From NCBI RefSeq assembly GCF_024172185.1, contig NZ_JAMZEC010000001.1:2046001-2110000 (forward strand): a DNA stretch of 64,000 bases, written 5' to 3'. The notes beneath the pieces are model-generated. The model was not told the origin of the DNA. It worked only from the letters and a program-made list of their open reading frames with translations, and made no database searches. Of this stretch, positions 15,356 to 22,975 are shown piece after piece. The DNA comes from Nonomuraea roseoviolacea subsp. carminata. GTDB lineage: Bacteria > Actinomycetota > Actinomycetes > Streptosporangiales > Streptosporangiaceae. The translations under genes were made by a program, and so were the position numbers. Position 1 is the first letter of the stretch. Every line of letters starts with the position of its first letter.

Positions 15356-17554
15356 TCAGCGGCCGGGCTCCGGGTCCCGGGGCAGGCCGAGCATGCGCTC
15401 GCCGATGATGTTGAGCTGCACCTCGGTCGTCCCGCCGTAGATGGTCATGGCGCGGGTGGCGAGCACGGCGCGGTTCCAGTAGCCGGCGTCGCCGAGCGAC
15501 ATGTCGGCCGCCACCACCGCCGCCTGGCCGAGCAGCGAGACCGCGGTCTCCGACACGTGCTGGGCGTGCGCGGTGGACAGCAGCTTGCGCACCGACGCGT
15601 CGGCGCCCGGCTCGGAGCCGGCGAGCTGCTTGAGCGTCACCCGCAGCGACAGCGCGTTGATCGAGTGGCCCTCGCAGATCACCTCGGCGACCTGGTGCGC
15701 CTCGACCGGGGTGAGCTCCCGCCCGAGCCGGCCGGCCAGCCCCAGCAGGTCGGGCACCGACGCGCCGGTGCCGCCCGAGCCGGAGGAGAGCGAGACGCGC
15801 TCGTTGGACAGCGTGTTGCGCGCCACCCGCCAGCCGTCGCCCACCGCGCCGACCACCAGGTCGTCGGGCACGAAGACGTCGTCGAGGAACACCTCGTTGA
15901 ACAGGTTCTCGCCGGTCATCTCGGTCAGCGGCCGGACCGTCACGCCGGGCGCCTTCATGTCGACGAGGAAGTACGTGATGCCCTCGTGCTTGGAGCCGGC
16001 CGAGGAGTTGCGGGCGACGCAGATGCCCCACTCGGCGACGTGCGCGACGGAGGTCCAGATCTTCTGGCCGTTGAGCCGCCAGCCGCCCTCGACCCGCTCG
16101 GCCTTCATCTGCAGCGAGGCCAGGTCGGAGCCCGCGCCGGGCTCGGAGAAGAGCTGGCACCAGATCAGCTCGCCGCTGAGCGTCTTGGGCAGGAAGCGCT
16201 CCTGCTGCTCCGGCGTGCCGTACGAGACGATCGACGGCACCACCCACGCGCCGATGATCATGGCGGGGAGGCGGACCCGGGCGGCCTTCAGCTCCTGGGC
16301 GATCAGCACCTGCTCCAGGGGCGAGGCCGCGCGGCCCCACGGCTCGGGCAGGTGCGGCATGACGAAGCCGCGCGCGGCCAGCGCCCGCTTCTGCTCCACG
16401 CCCTCCAGCGCCTTGATCTCGGCGATCTCGGCGCGGAGGGACTCGCGCAGCTCCTCGGCGCCCTCCGGCAGGTCGATCTCCATCTCCCGGGACACGCCGC
16501 GCAGCGCCAGATCGGTGACCGTGGCCGCCCAGCCGGCCGACGGGCCGAGGAGGGCGCGCAGCGTCAGCGCGCGCCGGTAGTACAGGTGGGCGTCGTGCTC
16601 GAAGGTGTAGCCGATGCCGCCGAACGTCTGGATCGCGTCCTGGGCGCACCGCACGGCCGCGTCGGGCGCCATCACCCCGGCGATCGCGGCGGCGTACTCC
16701 AGCTCGGCGCCCTCGGCGCGGGTGGCGTCCCAGACGGTCGCGCGGGCCTGCTCCAGCGCCACCAGCATCCGCGACAGCTTGTGCTTGATGCCCTGGAACT
16801 GGCCGATCGGGCGGCCGAACTGGACGCGTACCTTGGCGTAGTCGGAGGCGGCGCGCACGCACCAGGCGGCCAGGCCGGCGGCCTCGGCGCCGAGCAGGAC
16901 GGCGGCCAGGTTGCGCACGTCGAGGCCCTCGACGCCCTCCAGCACCCGCCCGGCGGGCACGGTCACGTCCGCCAGCTCCACCTTCGCCGACGACCGGGTG
17001 AGGTCCAGGGACTTCAGCGGGGTGACGGCAGCGGCGGCGGCGTCGAGCGCGATCCACACCTCGCCGCCGCCGGCGGACACGGGCAGCACCAGCACGTCGG
17101 CGGACGCCCCGCCCAGCACCGGCTCGACGGAGCCCGAGACCGCCAGCGACCCGTCGTCGGCGAGCGTCCCCGTCAGCCCGCCCGCGCCGCCGAAGGCCGC
17201 GCCGGTGAGCGCCACGGCGCCGGTGAGCGTGCCGTCGGCGAGGTCCGCGAGCAGGTCGTGGCGCTTGGAGGCGTGCACCACCGCGCTCGCGAGCACGGTC
17301 GGCACGTACGGGCCCGGCGCCAGCCGCTCGGCCAGCGCCTCGACGGCCACCGCGGCCTCCAGCAGCCCGTAGCCGGAGCCGCCGGCCTCCTCGGGCAGGT
17401 GCAGCCCCAGCAGCCCCTGCTCGGCGAGCCCCGACCAGAACGGGGGCCGCTCGTCCGTCGGGGTCCGCGGCAGCTCGGCGGGGATGTTCCGCTCGGCCCA
17501 GCCGCTCACCGACTCGCGGAGCGCCTCGTGCTCCTCGCTCAACCCGATCGCCAT
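15356..17554 (-). CDS. fused two-domain acyl-CoA dehydrogenase (FadE6/FadE34-like)
   Basis: At 732 residues this is twice the usual acyl-CoA dehydrogenase length and contains two complete-looking ACAD folds in tandem. The first (about 1-370) has WSGLAEQGLLGLHLPEEAGGSG and AIQTFGGIGYTFEHDAHLYYRRA. The second (about 380-725) has WCQLFSEPGAGSDLASL, GWRLNGQKIWTS and TIYGGTTEVQLNIIGERMLGLPRD. Enzymes of this layout in mycobacteria (FadE6, FadE34) introduce alpha-beta double bonds into bulky or branched acyl-CoA such as steroid side chains. One domain probably keeps the active FAD site and the other is structural. A CCAGAACC/TTCTAG operator lies 32 bases upstream, tying it to the same putative regulon as the envelope genes. 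Substrate unknown. Confidence 0.88.
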   Translation of the reverse strand: MAIGLSEEHEALRESVSGWAERNIPAELPRTPTDERPPFWSGLAEQGLLGLHLPEEAGGSGYGLLEAAVAVEALAERLAPGPYVPTVLASAVVHASKRHDLLADLADGTLTGAVALTGAAFGGAGGLTGTLADDGSLAVSGSVEPVLGGASADVLVLPVSAGGGEVWIALDAAAAAVTPLKSLDLTRSSAKVELADVTVPAGRVLEGVEGLDVRNLAAVLLGAEAAGLAAWCVRAASDYAKVRVQFGRPIGQFQGIKHKLSRMLVALEQARATVWDATRAEGAELEYAAAIAGVMAPDAAVRCAQDAIQTFGGIGYTFEHDAHLYYRRALTLRALLGPSAGWAATVTDLALRGVSREMEIDLPEGAEELRESLRAEIAEIKALEGVEQKRALAARGFVMPHLPEPWGRAASPLEQVLIAQELKAARVRLPAMIIGAWVVPSIVSYGTPEQQERFLPKTLSGELIWCQLFSEPGAGSDLASLQMKAERVEGGWRLNGQKIWTSVAHVAEWGICVARNSSAGSKHEGITYFLVDMKAPGVTVRPLTEMTGENLFNEVFLDDVFVPDDLVVGAVGDGWRVARNTLSNERVSLSSGSGGTGASVPDLLGLAGRLGRELTPVEAHQVAEVICEGHSINALSLRVTLKQLAGSEPGADASVRKLLSTAHAQHVSETAVSLLGQAAVVAADMSLGDAGYWNRAVLATRAMTIYGGTTEVQLNIIGERMLGLPRDPEPGR

Positions 17555-17585
17555 AGGTCATCCTCCAGCCGCGGTCCCGGTCATG

Positions 17586-17604
17586 CCAGAACCATATTCT
17601 AGAG
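17586..17604 (-). promoter_or_regulatory. operator-like palindrome upstream of the acyl-CoA dehydrogenase
   Basis: CCAGAACCATATTCTAGAG contains AGAA-CCATA-TTCT. Read on the minus strand, TAGAATATGGTTCTG aligns with TAGAAACAGGTTCTA upstream of the methyltransferase (both have a 5-base centre and GGTTCT). It lies 32-50 bases upstream of the ATG. Confidence 0.5.
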
Positions 17605-17631
17605 GATGCTTCTGGGCTTAAGGGAAGACGT

Positions 17632-18285
17632 TCACGCGGCGAGGGCGGCCAGCATGAGACGCCGGGCACGGGCCCCCGCGGTGGCGTCGCCGAGCAACTG
17701 GATCTCCTGGTTGGCGGCCATCGCGATCCCCGTGAGCGTCGTCACGAGGTCGTCCGCGTCCAGGGACGCCGCGATGTCGCCCGCGCCCTGCGCGACCACG
17801 ACCTGCTCGCGCAGGAAGGCCCGCCACCGGGTCACGACGTCGAGCAGGAGGCCGCGCAACTCGCCGGGCCGGCCGTCCAGCTCGCAGGACGCGGCGGTGA
17901 CGAAGCAGCCGTTGGGGAACGGGCCGCCGTCCAGGTAGCCGCACCACAGGTCGATGACCGCGCGCAGGCGCGGCAGGCCCGGCTCCGCCTTCTCGCCCGG
18001 CGCCACCACGGCGGCCGTGAACATCTCGGCCGCCTCGGCCAGGACGGCGGCTTGCAGCGCGGCGCGGGAGCCGAAGGGGCCGACGACGCCCGCCTTGCTC
18101 ATGCCGAGCGCCTCGGCCAGGGAGCCGATGGTCAGCGCCTCCAGGCCGTCGGTGGAGGCTCTCGTCACGCCGGTGGCGACGATGCGGTCGCGGGTCCGGC
18201 GGGCCTCCTCGGCGCACAGTGTGGTGATCGACCTGCTCGGACACCCGGAAGGAGTCCTGGAGGGCGGCCCCCTGTCGGCGCCCAT
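17632..18285 (-). CDS. TetR-family transcriptional regulator
   Basis: A TetR helix-turn-helix is clear: ARRTRDRIVATGVTRASTDGLEALTIGSLAEALGMSKAGVVGPFGSRAALQAAV. A ligand-binding domain follows with WCGYLDGGPFPNGCFVTAASCELDGRPGELRGLL, a pattern of the TetR group with the C-terminal domain of YsiA/AcrR-like proteins. The nearest in-frame ATG is at 18285, giving 217 residues. The first 20 or so residues (GADRGPPSRTPSG...) do not look like a TetR N-terminus and overlap the MBL-fold gene by 65 bases. No ATG or GTG lies nearer the HTH. This suggests that the original start was lost. It could regulate the acyl-CoA dehydrogenase 78 bases downstream of its stop, or itself. Confidence 0.8.
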   Translation of the reverse strand: MGADRGPPSRTPSGCPSRSITTLCAEEARRTRDRIVATGVTRASTDGLEALTIGSLAEALGMSKAGVVGPFGSRAALQAAVLAEAAEMFTAAVVAPGEKAEPGLPRLRAVIDLWCGYLDGGPFPNGCFVTAASCELDGRPGELRGLLLDVVTRWRAFLREQVVVAQGAGDIAASLDADDLVTTLTGIAMAANQEIQLLGDATAGARARRLMLAALAA

Positions 18286-18958
18286 GCCGAAGGTCGTCCC
18301 GCCCCGCACCCAGGGCGACGTGATCGCGGGGCTGTGCACCCACCTCCACCGCGACCACACCGACGCCGGGGCGCTGGCCGAGGCGCTGCGCCCCGACGGG
18401 CGGGTGCTGCACCCCGCGTCCTTCGGCGGCGACGACCACGAGAACCTCTGGACGCTCCAGGGCGACCGCGAACTCGACGAACGTGACCTGACCCGGCAGC
18501 CGATGGGGTACTGGGAGACCGTCACGATCGGCCCCTTCACGATCGCGGCCGTCCCGGCCGTCGACACCCTGGGTGACCCGCAGGTGTCCTGGGCCGTCGA
18601 AGCCGGCGGCAAGCGGGTGCTGCACCTGGGCGACAGCATGTTCCACGGCTACTGGTGGCGCGCCGCCCACCGGTTCGGGCCGTTCGACGCGGTGCTCACG
18701 CCCATCAACGGGCCCACCGTGTGCTTCCCGCACTGCCAGCCGCCGAGCCCCTACCCGGCCTCGCTCGACTCACGCCAGGCGGCCGTGGCCGCGCGCCTGC
18801 TGGGGGCGAAGGTCGTGGTGCCCATGCACTACGACGGGTTCCACATCGACACCTTCTACCACACGCAGCCCGACGAGCTGCCCCGGTTCCTGGACGCGGC
18901 CTCCGGCGAGACCTACGAGGTCGCCGCCCTCGAACAGGGCGAGCACCTCACCCTCTAG
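18221..18958 (+). CDS. MBL-fold metallo-hydrolase, apparently lacking its N-terminal strands
   Basis: From the first plausible GTG (18221) this gives 245 residues. The metal motif HLHRDHTD (about residue 39) is the HxHxDH signature. Later ligands are in HLGDSMFHGYW and PMHYDGFHIDTFYH. Proteins of this UlaG-like type usually have 40-60 residues before the HxHxDH motif, including two beta strands. Here VVIDLLGHPEG begins abruptly where the divergent TetR gene begins. Upstream in-frame sequence is low-complexity and lies inside the TetR gene antisense. I infer 5' truncation or a deletion junction; the protein may be non-functional. No ribosome binding site is evident. Confidence 0.65.
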   Translation: MVIDLLGHPEGVLEGGPLSAPMPKVVPPRTQGDVIAGLCTHLHRDHTDAGALAEALRPDGRVLHPASFGGDDHENLWTLQGDRELDERDLTRQPMGYWETVTIGPFTIAAVPAVDTLGDPQVSWAVEAGGKRVLHLGDSMFHGYWWRAAHRFGPFDAVLTPINGPTVCFPHCQPPSPYPASLDSRQAAVAARLLGAKVVVPMHYDGFHIDTFYHTQPDELPRFLDAASGETYEVAALEQGEHLTL

Positions 18959-19018
18959 GCGGGGACGATCCGCCTCCGGGCGGGGCGATCCGGCTCTAGG
19001 CGGGGGCGATCCGGTCGG
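18956..19018. repeat. three imperfect copies of a GGCGGGG(G)CGATCCG element
   Basis: GGCGGGGACGATCCGCCTC, GGCGGGGCGATCCGGCTC and GGCGGGGGCGATCCGGTC follow each other between the MBL-fold stop and the C-terminus of the convergent membrane protein. The third copy covers that gene's final codons (AlaProAla), so the array may arise from duplication of the gene end. Confidence 0.7.
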
Positions 19019-20327
19019 CCAGGGTGTTCAGGTCACGCCAGCGGGACTTGCCGCTCTCCGGGATCGAGGCGAACAGCATCGCGGGCTTGGCCCGGCCAGC
19101 GTTCACGACCGAGACGAGCCCCTGGGCCACCCGCCGCCCGCCGTCCGTCTCGTAGGCGACCTCGAAGGCGAGCGTCCAGCCCTTGCCGAGGGCGGCCCGC
19201 TCGGAGCCCGTCCAGGTCAGGGTGGCGCCGGGCGGGTACTGGGCGCCGAGCGCCCACTGCGCGGCGCGCGCGGCGAGCTTGCGGTAGTCCGACTCCTTCG
19301 ACGGCGGGGTCGCGGGCGCCGCGCCCGGCAGCGGCGCCGAGCCGATCAGCGCGCCCGGGGTGCCCGGCGCGGTCGCCTTGCCGGCGCGCTGCGCCACCGT
19401 GAACGGCGCGACCGTGGCCGTCTTCCACGGCGAGCCGAGGCGCGGGTACGACAGGCCGGTCTTCTGGTCGTCCACCAGGCCGATGACGACCGAGGCCGTG
19501 CCGGGCAGCACGGCGTACTCCTTGGCGGCGGGCACGGACGGCAGCGGCGCCGCGGCCTTCGACTGCGCGGTCCTCGACGGCGCGACCTTCGACGGCGCGG
19601 CCGAGCCGGCGGCCGTCGGCTCCGAGGCGGGCGGAGGCGGGATCGAGCCGCCCTGCGGCTGCTGGTTCTTGGGCACGTCGCCGGAGAAGAGGATGAAGAT
19701 GAGGACCACGGCCACCACGGTGGCGATGATCGCGCCTAGCAGATAGACGACCCGGATGGGGATGTCACCGATACGGCTGACGAGGCCGGTCCTGGGCGGC
19801 GCCGGGGGGAGGGTCGGCGGCAGGGGGTACTGCTGCTGCGGCGAGGCCCCCGGCCCGGCCCCGACCCGGGTCGCCGCGCCCGCCCACGTCCCGGCCTGGG
19901 GCCCGGAGCCGTACGACGAGCCGGCCTGAGGCCCGGAACGCGGCTGCGGGCCATAGGGGGAAGCGCCCTGCGGCCCCGAGCGCGGCTGCGCGCCGTAAGG
20001 GGAAGCGCCCTGAGGGCCGGAGCGCGGCTGCGTGCCGTACGGCGAGGAAGGCTGTGGCCCGGACTGCGCCTGAGCGCCGTGCGGCGAAGCCCCCTGGGGG
20101 CCGGAGCGCGGCTGCTGACCGTACGACGAACCGGCCTGGGGACCCGAGCGCGGCTGCGGGCCGTACGGCGGGGTGGGCTGGGGGCCGGACGGGCGGGGCG
20201 TGGGGGGCCGGGAGATCCAGACCGTCTCATCCGCGGGACCGGCCGTCTCCTCCGCGGGCACGACGATCTTCCGGAACGGGGTCGTGGGAGCATCTTGAGA
20301 GGGCTGCTGGTCACCGACGTCCGCCAT
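18996..20327 (-). CDS. single-pass membrane protein with a Pro/Gly/Gln repeat-rich cytoplasmic region
   Basis: This 443-residue protein has three parts. The N-terminal 180 residues are disordered and built of degenerate repeats (SPYGAQPRSGPQGA type, about ten copies, DNA repeats between about 19900 and 20180). One transmembrane helix lies near residues 195-215 (VVYLLGAIIATVVAVVLIFILF). An extracytoplasmic C-terminal domain of about 225 residues has EYAVLPGTASVVIGLVDDQKTGLSYPRLGSPWK at its start. Its ATG at 20327 is divergent from the HtrA-like protease at 20511. Such proteins are common in Streptosporangiales, but no function is known to me. The Pro/Tyr/Gly-rich tail resembles cytoplasmic tails that recruit kinases or self-associate; that is speculation. 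Confidence 0.75.
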   Translation of the reverse strand: MADVGDQQPSQDAPTTPFRKIVVPAEETAGPADETVWISRPPTPRPSGPQPTPPYGPQPRSGPQAGSSYGQQPRSGPQGASPHGAQAQSGPQPSSPYGTQPRSGPQGASPYGAQPRSGPQGASPYGPQPRSGPQAGSSYGSGPQAGTWAGAATRVGAGPGASPQQQYPLPPTLPPAPPRTGLVSRIGDIPIRVVYLLGAIIATVVAVVLIFILFSGDVPKNQQPQGGSIPPPPASEPTAAGSAAPSKVAPSRTAQSKAAAPLPSVPAAKEYAVLPGTASVVIGLVDDQKTGLSYPRLGSPWKTATVAPFTVAQRAGKATAPGTPGALIGSAPLPGAAPATPPSKESDYRKLAARAAQWALGAQYPPGATLTWTGSERAALGKGWTLAFEVAYETDGGRRVAQGLVSVVNAGRAKPAMLFASIPESGKSRWRDLNTLADRIAPA

Positions 20328-20510
20328 GACCTTGAGGTTACGTCACTTCACGCCGGGATATTTCCGCCATATCCCAGCCAGAATTATATTCTGTAACCCA
20401 CGGTCCCCACCCGCAGGCCCCAGACGTCCACGAAATCCCCGCGACCCCCGCCAACAGGACAAACGTCACAATGGCGTATCTTTCTCCGCCCATCGGGCAG
20501 GTATCACCGC

Positions 20511-21602
20511 ATGAGGAAGATCGTCGCAGGATTCGCCATGACCATCCTGCTGACCGGTTGCGCGGCGCTCCAGTCCGCGGACACCGCCGGTCCCACGACA
20601 CCCTCCGAAGGCACGGCCACCGCCACCGCCACGACCAGCCCTCCGGCCGGCGCGGGCGCCCCGCCGTCGCCCCAGGCGCTGGAATCCGCGTACGAGCAGG
20701 TCATCAAGGAGGTCCTGCCGTCGATCGTGCAGATCACCACCAAGGTGGGCCTCGGCTCGGGGATCGTGTACGACACGGCCGGCCACATCATCACCAACGC
20801 GCACGTGGTCGGGGAGGCCACGCAGATGCAGGTGACGCTGGCCACCGGCGGCGCCGGCCGCAGCGCCCGGCTGGTCAGGTCGTTCCCGGCCGGCGACCTC
20901 GCGGTGATCAAGGTGGACGACCCGAAGGGGCTGAAGCCCGCCCGGTTCGGTGACTCCGCCAGGCTGCGCGTCGGCCAGCTCGTGCTGGCCATGGGCAACC
21001 CGCTCGGCCTGTCGGGCAGCGTGACCGACGGCATCGTCTCCGCCCTCGGCCGCACGGTCAGCGAGCCGCAGGACCCGGAGTCCCCCGGCGCGACGATCGC
21101 CAACGCGATCCAGACCTCGGCCGCCATCAACCCCGGCAACAGCGGCGGCGCCCTGGTGGACCTGTCCGGCCAGGTCATCGGCATCCCGACGCTCGCCGCC
21201 ACGGACCCGAACCTGGGCGGCGGGGCGGCGCCCGGCATCGGCTTCGCCATCCCCAGCAACACCGCCACGGACATCGCCGGCCAGATCATCCGCCAGGGCA
21301 AGGTCACCAACACCCACCGCGCCGCCCTCGGCATCCGGGGCAGCACGGTCGTCGGCCAGGACGGTCAGCCCGCGGGGGTCGGGGTGATCAGCGTCGAGCC
21401 CGGCAGCGGCGCCCAGAAGGCGGGCATCCGGGCGGGCGACGTGATCGTCTCGATCAACGGCACCCAGACGCCGACCATGGCGGCCCTGTCGGAGACGCTG
21501 ACCACGCTCAAGCCCGGCGACCAGGTCAAGGTCGGCCTCGTCCGCTCGGACGGCGGCCAGGCCACGGTCACCGCCACCCTGGGCGAGCTGCCCGGCGACT
21601 GA
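20511..21602 (+). CDS. HtrA/DegP-like trypsin-fold serine protease with PDZ domain, lipoprotein
   Basis: This 363-residue lipoprotein has signal and lipobox LLTGC (acylated Cys17) followed by a Ser/Thr/Pro linker. The S1C protease domain has all catalytic residues: His98 (ITNAHVV), Asp129 (AGDLAVIKVD) and Ser211 (NPGNSGGAL). A C-terminal PDZ domain (about residues 265-360) has PGSGAQKAGIRAGDVIVSINGTQTPT. It would degrade or refold misfolded proteins outside the membrane. The ATG at 20511 lacks a strong ribosome binding site. It is convergent with the OmpA-domain gene (17 bases between stops). The neighbouring OmpA and lipoprotein genes suggest an envelope quality-control setting. Confidence 0.93.
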   Translation: MRKIVAGFAMTILLTGCAALQSADTAGPTTPSEGTATATATTSPPAGAGAPPSPQALESAYEQVIKEVLPSIVQITTKVGLGSGIVYDTAGHIITNAHVVGEATQMQVTLATGGAGRSARLVRSFPAGDLAVIKVDDPKGLKPARFGDSARLRVGQLVLAMGNPLGLSGSVTDGIVSALGRTVSEPQDPESPGATIANAIQTSAAINPGNSGGALVDLSGQVIGIPTLAATDPNLGGGAAPGIGFAIPSNTATDIAGQIIRQGKVTNTHRAALGIRGSTVVGQDGQPAGVGVISVEPGSGAQKAGIRAGDVIVSINGTQTPTMAALSETLTTLKPGDQVKVGLVRSDGGQATVTATLGELPGD

Positions 21603-21618
21603 CCCGGCGGAGCGGTGC

Positions 21619-22191
21619 TCACTGGCGGGCGTCGAAGACGATCTCCACGCGGCGGTTGCGGGCCCGGTTGGCCTCCACGGGCTTGCCCTCGACGATGTTC
21701 GGCAGCTTGGGCCGGCTCTCGCCGTACCCCTGCGCCTGGAGCGCGACGTCCGCGCCCCCGAGCAGCCCGCGCAGCGCCTGCTCCACCGCCTGCGCGCGGC
21801 GCTGCGACAGCCGCAGGTTGTACGCGTCGGAGCCCTGGTCGTCGGTGTGCCCCTGCACCTTGACGGCGCCGCCCGCGCCCTCGGCCTTGACCCGCTCGGC
21901 GACCACCTGGAGCCGCTTGCGGGCGGCGCCGGTCAGCGTCCACCGGTCCAGCGCGAACAGCACGTCGCTGGTGAGCGCGACCGTGACCTGGGTGCCGCGC
22001 CTGGTCTCGCTCTGGGCGCCGTCGAGCGACTCGACCTCGCCGACGACGTCCTCGACGGGCAGCACGAGGTCCTCCACGGGCGCGTACGCGTCCGAGGGGA
22101 CAGGCGGGACGGTGGGGCTGAACAGCGGGGTCGCCGGCAGGAGCAGCCCGGCGGCGACGCCGAGCGAGGCGACGCTAAGAAATCGGGACAT
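21619..22191 (-). CDS. secreted OmpA-domain peptidoglycan-binding protein
   Basis: This 190-residue protein has a signal peptide (residues 1-25) and a short linker. An OmpA/MotB-type C-terminal domain follows (about 70-185): VLFALDRWTLTGAARKRLQVVAE, VQGHTDDQGSDAYNLRLSQRRAQAVEQAL, GYGESRPKLPN and NRARNRRVEIVF. The conserved Asp and Arg that contact diaminopimelate are in TDDQGSDAYNLRLSQRRA and NRARNRR. In a Gram-positive this would bind peptidoglycan from outside rather than anchor an outer membrane. Its start overlaps the upstream lipoprotein gene by 17 bases, so the two are co-translated and may act together. Confidence 0.88.
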   Translation of the reverse strand: MSRFLSVASLGVAAGLLLPATPLFSPTVPPVPSDAYAPVEDLVLPVEDVVGEVESLDGAQSETRRGTQVTVALTSDVLFALDRWTLTGAARKRLQVVAERVKAEGAGGAVKVQGHTDDQGSDAYNLRLSQRRAQAVEQALRGLLGGADVALQAQGYGESRPKLPNIVEGKPVEANRARNRRVEIVFDARQ

Positions 22192-22762
22192 CGGTGAGCA
22201 CGCCGATCATCGGCATCTCCACGTTGATCTTCGTGACGTCCGCGGGCGGAGCCGCGAAGACGGCGTAGAGGGAGCTGGTGGCGCCGTTCTCCAGGAACTG
22301 CCCCTGGGTCTTGGAGCAGACGCACTCGCTGTCGGCGCTCGTGCCGTTGCGGGCCACGCGGTAGCGCTTGGCGTTGACCGGGTCGATGAGCGAGACGGCC
22401 GACACCGTCATGTCGAGGGTGGCGGTGCCCATGCCGTTGTGCAGGTTGACCTTGCCGTCGAGCGCGGTGACGGTCCAGGTGAGGGTGGCCGTCCGGCCCT
22501 GGCGCTTGAGGCCGGTGATGTCCACCCGCGCCTTGCCGCTCTGGCCGCCGGACGTCGTGCTCGCCTCGCGGCTGGCGATCACCTGGGTCTGCTGGGGCGC
22601 GGCGGGGGCGGTGGTGGCGGCGGTGGTGGTCTCGGTCCGCGCCGTGGTCTGCTGCGCCTGCCCGCCTTCGCCGCTGCCGCTGCCGCTGCGCTGACCACCG
22701 GGGATCACCCCGCAGCCGGTCAGCGCCACGGCCGTCACGGCCAGCGCGATCGTCTTCCGCAT
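22175..22762 (-). CDS. lipoprotein of unknown function, coupled to the OmpA-domain gene
   Basis: This 195-residue protein has a clear lipobox (AVALTGC, Cys17), a Gly/Ser/Thr/Gln-rich spacer (residues 20-65) and a beta-rich domain (GKARVDITGLKRQGRTATLTWTVTALDG). A CVC pair (SECVCSKTQGQFL) could form a disulfide or bind metal. The domain pattern resembles the DUF4352-like or immunoglobulin-like modules of envelope lipoproteins; I cannot assign it. It precedes and overlaps the OmpA-domain gene, so it is first in a two-gene operon. Confidence 0.78.
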   Translation of the reverse strand: MRKTIALAVTAVALTGCGVIPGGQRSGSGSGEGGQAQQTTARTETTTAATTAPAAPQQTQVIASREASTTSGGQSGKARVDITGLKRQGRTATLTWTVTALDGKVNLHNGMGTATLDMTVSAVSLIDPVNAKRYRVARNGTSADSECVCSKTQGQFLENGATSSLYAVFAAPPADVTKINVEMPMIGVLTDVPIS

Positions 22763-22975
22763 GATCGTGGATCACCTTTCGGGGGGGGAACGCCTCCGGC
22801 ACCGGAACCCGGATGACCGCAGGAGTAAGACTGTCCCACAAGCGCCTCAAATGCCTCAACTTTCACCGTTGTCACTGGTCAGCGGCCGTCAAGGCCCTCG
22901 CAACCGGCCCGTCCCCATAATCAGGGGCCAACCAGGCAAAAAACCCAGACGCGGCCGCCAGACGAGGACACTGCC

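Noticed and set aside
18996..20327. Sec-independent collagen-like protein
   Set aside because: The Gly/Pro repeats are not G-x-y triplets and lie on the cytoplasmic side of the single helix.
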